The notes under the pieces: generated by a model
What the model saw: only the letters and a program-made list of their open reading frames with translations
Databases searched by the model: none
Told to the model about the DNA's origin: nothing
In this document: piece after piece, positions 8,200-9,119 of the stretch
Layout of the letters: every line of letters begins with the position of its first letter
Position numbering within the stretch: position 1 is the stretch's first letter
Source: Nitrospinota bacterium
GTDB lineage: Bacteria > UBA8248
Length of the DNA: 9,119 nucleotides
Direction of reading: 5' to 3'
Assembly: GCA_003506735.1 (NCBI GenBank)
Contig: DNYS01000011.1
Coordinates: 756-9,874, forward strand
Made by a program: the position numbers and the translations under genes

Positions 8200-9119
8200 C
8201 CCAGCCACCCTCGAACCGCTCCCGCCAAAGACGCATGAAGACCTCATCCCAGAGCGGTCTGTTTCCCGACACCGGGGGAGTGCTCACCGGCACGGTGGAC
8301 CGCATTCGCTTCCGGGCCGAGGACACGGGCTATACCGTGCTGGTCGTTCAGCCGGACGGCGATTTTCCGCCCGTCGCCGTGGTCGGCTACCTGTCCAGCA
8401 TCCAGGAGGGCGAGCGTGCCGAGTTCGAGGGGGAATGGAAGGAACACCCCCGCTTCGGAAGACAGTTCCATGCCATCCTCTCCAAGCCCATCATTCCGAC
8501 CACGGTCGAGGGGATCGAGAAATTCCTCGCCTCCGGCACCCTGAAAAATATCGGGCCCGCTCTGGCCAAGCGGATTGTCTCGCGCTTCGGCGCTGATTCC
8601 CTCGACATCATCGAAAACGAACCGCGACGCCTTCTGGCGATTCCCGGGCTGGGCGAGAAGAAACTCGCCGGAATGGTGGAAAGCTGGAAAAGCCAGAGCG
8701 AGATCAAGGAGGTGATACTCTTCCTCCAGGAATACGATGTGCCCCTCTATCTGGCCGAGAAAATTTTCCGCGCCTACGGAGCGGCGGCCACCCATGTCCT
8801 TCGCGAAAACCCCTACCGCCTGCCCACCGACATCTACGGCGTCGGCTTCCGGACGGCGGACCGGGTCGCCCAAAAACTCGGGGTCCCGGCGGACGCGCCC
8901 AGCCGCCTGGAGGCCGGGGCGGTTTATGTGCTGAACCGGCTCGGCGAGACGAACGGGCACGTCTATGTGCCCATGGACCACCTCATCGCGGAGGCCGCCG
9001 ACATTCTCGATGCGCCGCGTGCCCGGGTAGGAGAGGCCGTCGCATCGCTTCAAAAAAGCGGCGCCGTCGTCGTGGAAACCCTCTCCTCCCCGCCGGCCGG
9101 AGGCGAGGGCGGCGAATCT
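8196..9119 (+). CDS. recD2: RecD2-type (RecD/TraA family) ATP-dependent DNA helicase, N-terminal part
   Basis: The frame is open for 308 codons to the window end; the full family length is about 720-780, so the helicase core and Walker A motif lie outside. The N-terminal beta-rich domain (~28-100; LTGTVDRIRF, DTGYTVLVV) is the OB-like fold of RecD2. It is followed by helix-hairpin-helix-type segments: GTLKNIGPALAKRI (114-127), LLAIPGLGEKKLAGM (146-160) and YGVGFRTADRVAQKLG (214-229). RecD2 enzymes unwind DNA 5'-3' independently of RecBC and act in repair. The start at 8196 overlaps the mazG stop by four bases; ATG at 8235 (residue 14) is an alternative because conservation begins only near residue 28. 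A GGGG-CGAAA-CCCC hairpin (8181-8193) lies just before the start and holds the GAGGGG that could serve as ribosome-binding site. Pairing with MazG suggests a repair or sanitation operon. Confidence 0.9.
   Translation, partial: MTQPPSNRSRQRRMKTSSQSGLFPDTGGVLTGTVDRIRFRAEDTGYTVLVVQPDGDFPPVAVVGYLSSIQEGERAEFEGEWKEHPRFGRQFHAILSKPIIPTTVEGIEKFLASGTLKNIGPALAKRIVSRFGADSLDIIENEPRRLLAIPGLGEKKLAGMVESWKSQSEIKEVILFLQEYDVPLYLAEKIFRAYGAAATHVLRENPYRLPTDIYGVGFRTADRVAQKLGVPADAPSRLEAGAVYVLNRLGETNGHVYVPMDHLIAEAADILDAPRARVGEAVASLQKSGAVVVETLSSPPAGGEGGES

Overview
The window is mostly GC-rich chromosomal DNA from a bacterium. The gene content (GuaB/GuaA, a FliL-like membrane protein, MutL, MazG, a RecD2-type helicase) and the high G+C suggest an uncultured Gram-negative lineage near the former Deltaproteobacteria, Nitrospinota or Tectomicrobia. 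That placement is inferred from the general look of the proteins, not from a search. The first ~857 bases are clearly AT-rich and of different origin.

Layout from left to right. (1) Bases 1-857 are the edge of an integrated element. A tyrosine-recombinase (integrase) gene runs leftwards on the minus strand from 716 and is cut by the window start. Its promoter (TTGACT-N18-TATAAT) lies between it and guaA and carries two copies of TTACAAA in its spacer; a second pair with the same spacing lies 50 bp away in the leader. The base composition switches abruptly at the guaA stop codon, so the element probably sits at the 3' end of guaA. (2) Bases 858-4998, minus strand, are a purine cluster in transcription order guaB, a FliL-like membrane protein gene, guaA. 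GuaB makes XMP from IMP and GuaA aminates XMP to GMP. The FliL-like protein between them is unexpected. (3) Bases 4999-5297 are the guaB upstream region with two candidate promoters. (4) Bases 5298-7178, minus strand, are mutL (mismatch repair). (5) Bases 7179-7386 are a divergent regulatory region with a cluster of short palindromes. (6) Bases 7387-9119, plus strand, are mazG (nucleotide-pool house-cleaning) followed, with a 4-bp overlap, by a RecD2-type helicase gene that runs off the window.

Functionally, the resident genes cover guanine nucleotide synthesis and DNA repair or nucleotide sanitation. The most notable points are: the integrase fragment with its repeat-bearing promoter at the guaA end; the FliL-like protein with an acidic-proline N-terminus and three LRAASL repeats inside the gua cluster; a 9-bp tandem repeat that lengthens the catalytic flap of GuaB; a glycine replacing the usual aliphatic residue of the IMPDH signature, encoded in a 9-G run; and a MutL whose endonuclease motif has Asn where the last Glu is expected.
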